Positions 62,587 to 64,000 of a DNA stretch of 64,000 nucleotides are shown here, piece by piece. The stretch lies in NCBI GenBank assembly GCA_024235855.1, contig JACKLN010000001.1, positions 1-64,000 on the forward strand, written 5' to 3'. The translations under genes were made by a program, and so were the position numbers. This stretch comes from Burkholderiaceae bacterium. GTDB taxonomy: Bacteria; Pseudomonadota; Gammaproteobacteria; Burkholderiales; Burkholderiaceae_C. The stretch's first letter is position 1; each line of letters begins with the position of its first letter. Under the pieces are notes generated by a model. That model made no database searches and was not told the origin of the DNA. It saw only the letters and a program-made list of their open reading frames with translations.

Positions 62587-62925
62587 ATGGCCACACCCGC
62601 CCGCGAGGAGACCGACGCCCAGGCCATGGCGCGCGTGCTGGCCGCCGAACGCGACGCCGCCACGGCCGTGGCGCAGGCGCGGCACGACGCCCAGGCGCAG
62701 GTGGACACGGCGCGCGACGCGGCGCGTGCGCTGGTCGAGGACAGCGCCGCACGCATCGCGGCGCGCCAGCGGCGCCATGCCCGGGCGCTGACGCAGCGCC
62801 TGGAGCGGCTGCAGGCGCGGGCCGGGATGCCTTCCAACGCTGCCAGGCCGCCGGACGATGCGGCCCTGGCCGCCGCAGTGGCCCGCGTGGCCGCCCAGCT
62901 GACCGGCGGCGTGCCGGCCCGCTGA
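62587..62925 (+). CDS. probable V-type ATPase peripheral stalk (G/H-like) subunit
   Basis: A 112-residue, highly charged helical protein (AERDAATAVAQARHDAQAQVDTARDAARAL) of the kind found as stalk subunits. It begins the run ahead of a V-type subunit I-like gene. The assignment rests on composition and neighbours. Confidence 0.5.
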   Translation: MATPAREETDAQAMARVLAAERDAATAVAQARHDAQAQVDTARDAARALVEDSAARIAARQRRHARALTQRLERLQARAGMPSNAARPPDDAALAAAVARVAAQLTGGVPAR

Positions 62926-62932
62926 CCCGGCC

Positions 62933-63568
62933 ATGACGGCGCACGCAGACCTGGCGTACGCGCTGGCGCGGCTGCAGGCGCGGCTGGGTGCGCGGCCGTT
63001 CGAGGTGCACTGGCGCGCGCTCGAAGCGACGCAGACCACCGCCCAGGCCTTGTCGGTGGCCCACCAGGGCCCGCTGGCGCATTGGCTCGACGGCGTCGCG
63101 CAGGCCGACGACGCGGCCGCCCTGGAGCAGCGGTTTCGCCAGCGCTGGGCCCAGGAGGTGGCCACGGTGGCCGGCTGGCTGCCGCCGCGCTGGCGCACCG
63201 CGGTGCACCTGCAGGGCCGCCTCGCGCCCTGGCCGCTGGCGGCCGGTGACGCCGCCGATGTCGACGCCCCCGACCCGCTGGTCGCCTGGGCCGCGGCCTG
63301 GCCACGGGCACTGCCCGCGGATGCCGCGGCCGGTGTGCCCTGGCGCGCCGCGGCCGAGCAGTTGTGCCCGCGCCTGCGCGGCGACACCGTGGGTCGGCCA
63401 GCCCATTCCGGCGCCTCGGAGCAGGCCCTGGTGCGGCTGTTCCGCCGCCACGCCGGCAGCGCGCTGCCGGCCTTCGCCTACCTGGCGCTCGCGTCGCTGG
63501 ACCTCGAGCGGCTGCGCGGCAACCTGGTCGCGCGCGCGATGTTCGAAGCTGAGGCAGAGGCGGTCTGA
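62933..63568 (+). CDS. hypothetical protein in V-type ATPase operon
   Basis: A 211-residue, Trp/Ala-rich, mainly helical protein (MTAHADLAYALARLQARLGARPFEVHW). Not recognised with certainty; its place between stalk-like and subunit I-like genes suggests a subunit or assembly factor of the V-type ATPase. The stop overlaps the next start (TGATG). Confidence 0.5.
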   Translation: MTAHADLAYALARLQARLGARPFEVHWRALEATQTTAQALSVAHQGPLAHWLDGVAQADDAAALEQRFRQRWAQEVATVAGWLPPRWRTAVHLQGRLAPWPLAAGDAADVDAPDPLVAWAAAWPRALPADAAAGVPWRAAAEQLCPRLRGDTVGRPAHSGASEQALVRLFRRHAGSALPAFAYLALASLDLERLRGNLVARAMFEAEAEAV

Positions 63569-64000
63569 TGCTGCGTCCGCAGGCCTGCCGCTGGTTCGAG
63601 CTCGTGGCGCCGCGGGACACGCTGGCGCCGGTGCTGGAGGCGCTGGCGAAGGCCGGCCAGGTCGAACTGCAGGCGCGCGTGGAAGCCGTCGCGCCCCCGC
63701 TGGTGCTGGCCGACGCCGCGCCGCTGCTCGAACGCTTTGCTGCCCTGGCCCGCACGCACGCGGCGCACTGGCCGCCACCCGCCGCCGGCCTGCCATCCGC
63801 CACGCTCGCCGACCCGGCTGCGGCACTGCACGACGCGATGGCGCGCCTGGACGCCTGGCGCGACGAGGCCGACCCGCTGCTGGCCGAGGACGAACGAGGG
63901 GCCGCCCGGCGACGCGGGCTGCAGGACCTGGCACGCGTGGCCGCGGCGGCGCAGCGACAGCCGAACGCCTGGCCCGGCCCGGCGCTGATCTCGGCCGCCG
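63568..64000 (+). CDS. V-type ATP synthase subunit I-like protein (partial)
   Basis: The first 144 residues only; it runs off the window. MLRPQACRWFELVAPRDTLAPVLEALAKAGQVELQ matches the N-terminus of V-type ATPase subunit I (a-subunit) proteins. It would contain the proton- or sodium-translocating membrane half further on. Confidence 0.55.
   Translation, partial: MLRPQACRWFELVAPRDTLAPVLEALAKAGQVELQARVEAVAPPLVLADAAPLLERFAALARTHAAHWPPPAAGLPSATLADPAAALHDAMARLDAWRDEADPLLAEDERGAARRRGLQDLARVAAAAQRQPNAWPGPALISAA

Overview
The window is very GC-rich (roughly 70% by eye). It looks like a chromosomal segment of a sulfur-oxidising betaproteobacterium, most likely in or near the Burkholderiales. The evidence is the rsmB–DUF4390–ntrY–ntrX order, a soxCDYZAXB operon, a hairpin-rich spacer of a type recalled from Burkholderiales, and the start of a probable V-type ATPase operon. 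No rRNA, transposase, integrase or CRISPR array was found.

Layout. (1) 0.3–11.7 kb: a minus-strand operon with two aldehyde dehydrogenases, a complete branched-chain-amino-acid-type ABC importer (livHMGF plus binding protein), a coniferyl-alcohol-dehydrogenase-like SDR and a flotillin. A divergent AraC regulator lies at its head. It looks like an uptake and oxidation pathway for an aromatic alcohol or aldehyde. (2) 11.7–13.6 kb: acetoacetyl-CoA synthetase. (3) 13.7–22.1 kb: a complete sox operon (soxC-D-Y-Z-A-X-B), a periplasmic DsrE-like protein and a YeeE/YedE sulfur transporter. (4) 22.2–28.5 kb: BLUF photoreceptor, folE, rsmB, DUF4390, NtrY/NtrX-type two-component system, tRNA-Phe. (5) 28.5–32.5 kb: accessory segment behind the tRNA with a tandem-GGDEF protein, a hipBA module and about 600 bases of non-coding or decayed sequence. 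(6) 32.5–34.2 kb: an exported aldo/keto reductase and a small membrane protein. (7) 34.2–40.5 kb: a tightly coupled ten-gene minus-strand operon of mostly uncharacterised genes, divergent from dsr. It encodes a Cas6-like RAMP protein, a DsrC homologue without its redox cysteines, a 2OG dioxygenase, a fusion of a DNA-binding-like domain to ferredoxin and FNR, an S24-like protein and several orphans. This is the best candidate for an undescribed system. (8) 40.7–55.1 kb: a full reverse-dissimilatory sulfite reductase operon, dsrABEFHCMK–sqr–LJOPNR, plus a siroheme methyltransferase. (9) 55.1–58.5 kb: thioesterase, MarR regulator, MATE pump, TonB-like protein. (10) 58.5–62.6 kb: a NarXL-like two-component system and a second DsrM/DsrK-like membrane redox pair behind a near-perfect FNR-type box. 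(11) 62.6–64 kb: start of a probable V-type ATPase operon, cut by the window edge.

How it fits together. Thiosulfate would be oxidised in the periplasm by Sox, and sulfide by the SQR encoded inside dsr. Stored or persulfidic sulfur would be oxidised to sulfite in the cytoplasm by reverse Dsr, with siroheme made by the operon's own methyltransferase and electrons exchanged with quinone through DsrMKJOP. Having both SoxCD and reverse Dsr is unusual. Several genes (livF, dsrA, and three genes between 36.2 and 39.3 kb) are broken by small indels. Most are single-base changes in GC-rich repeats or a G-run, so sequencing error is the likeliest cause.
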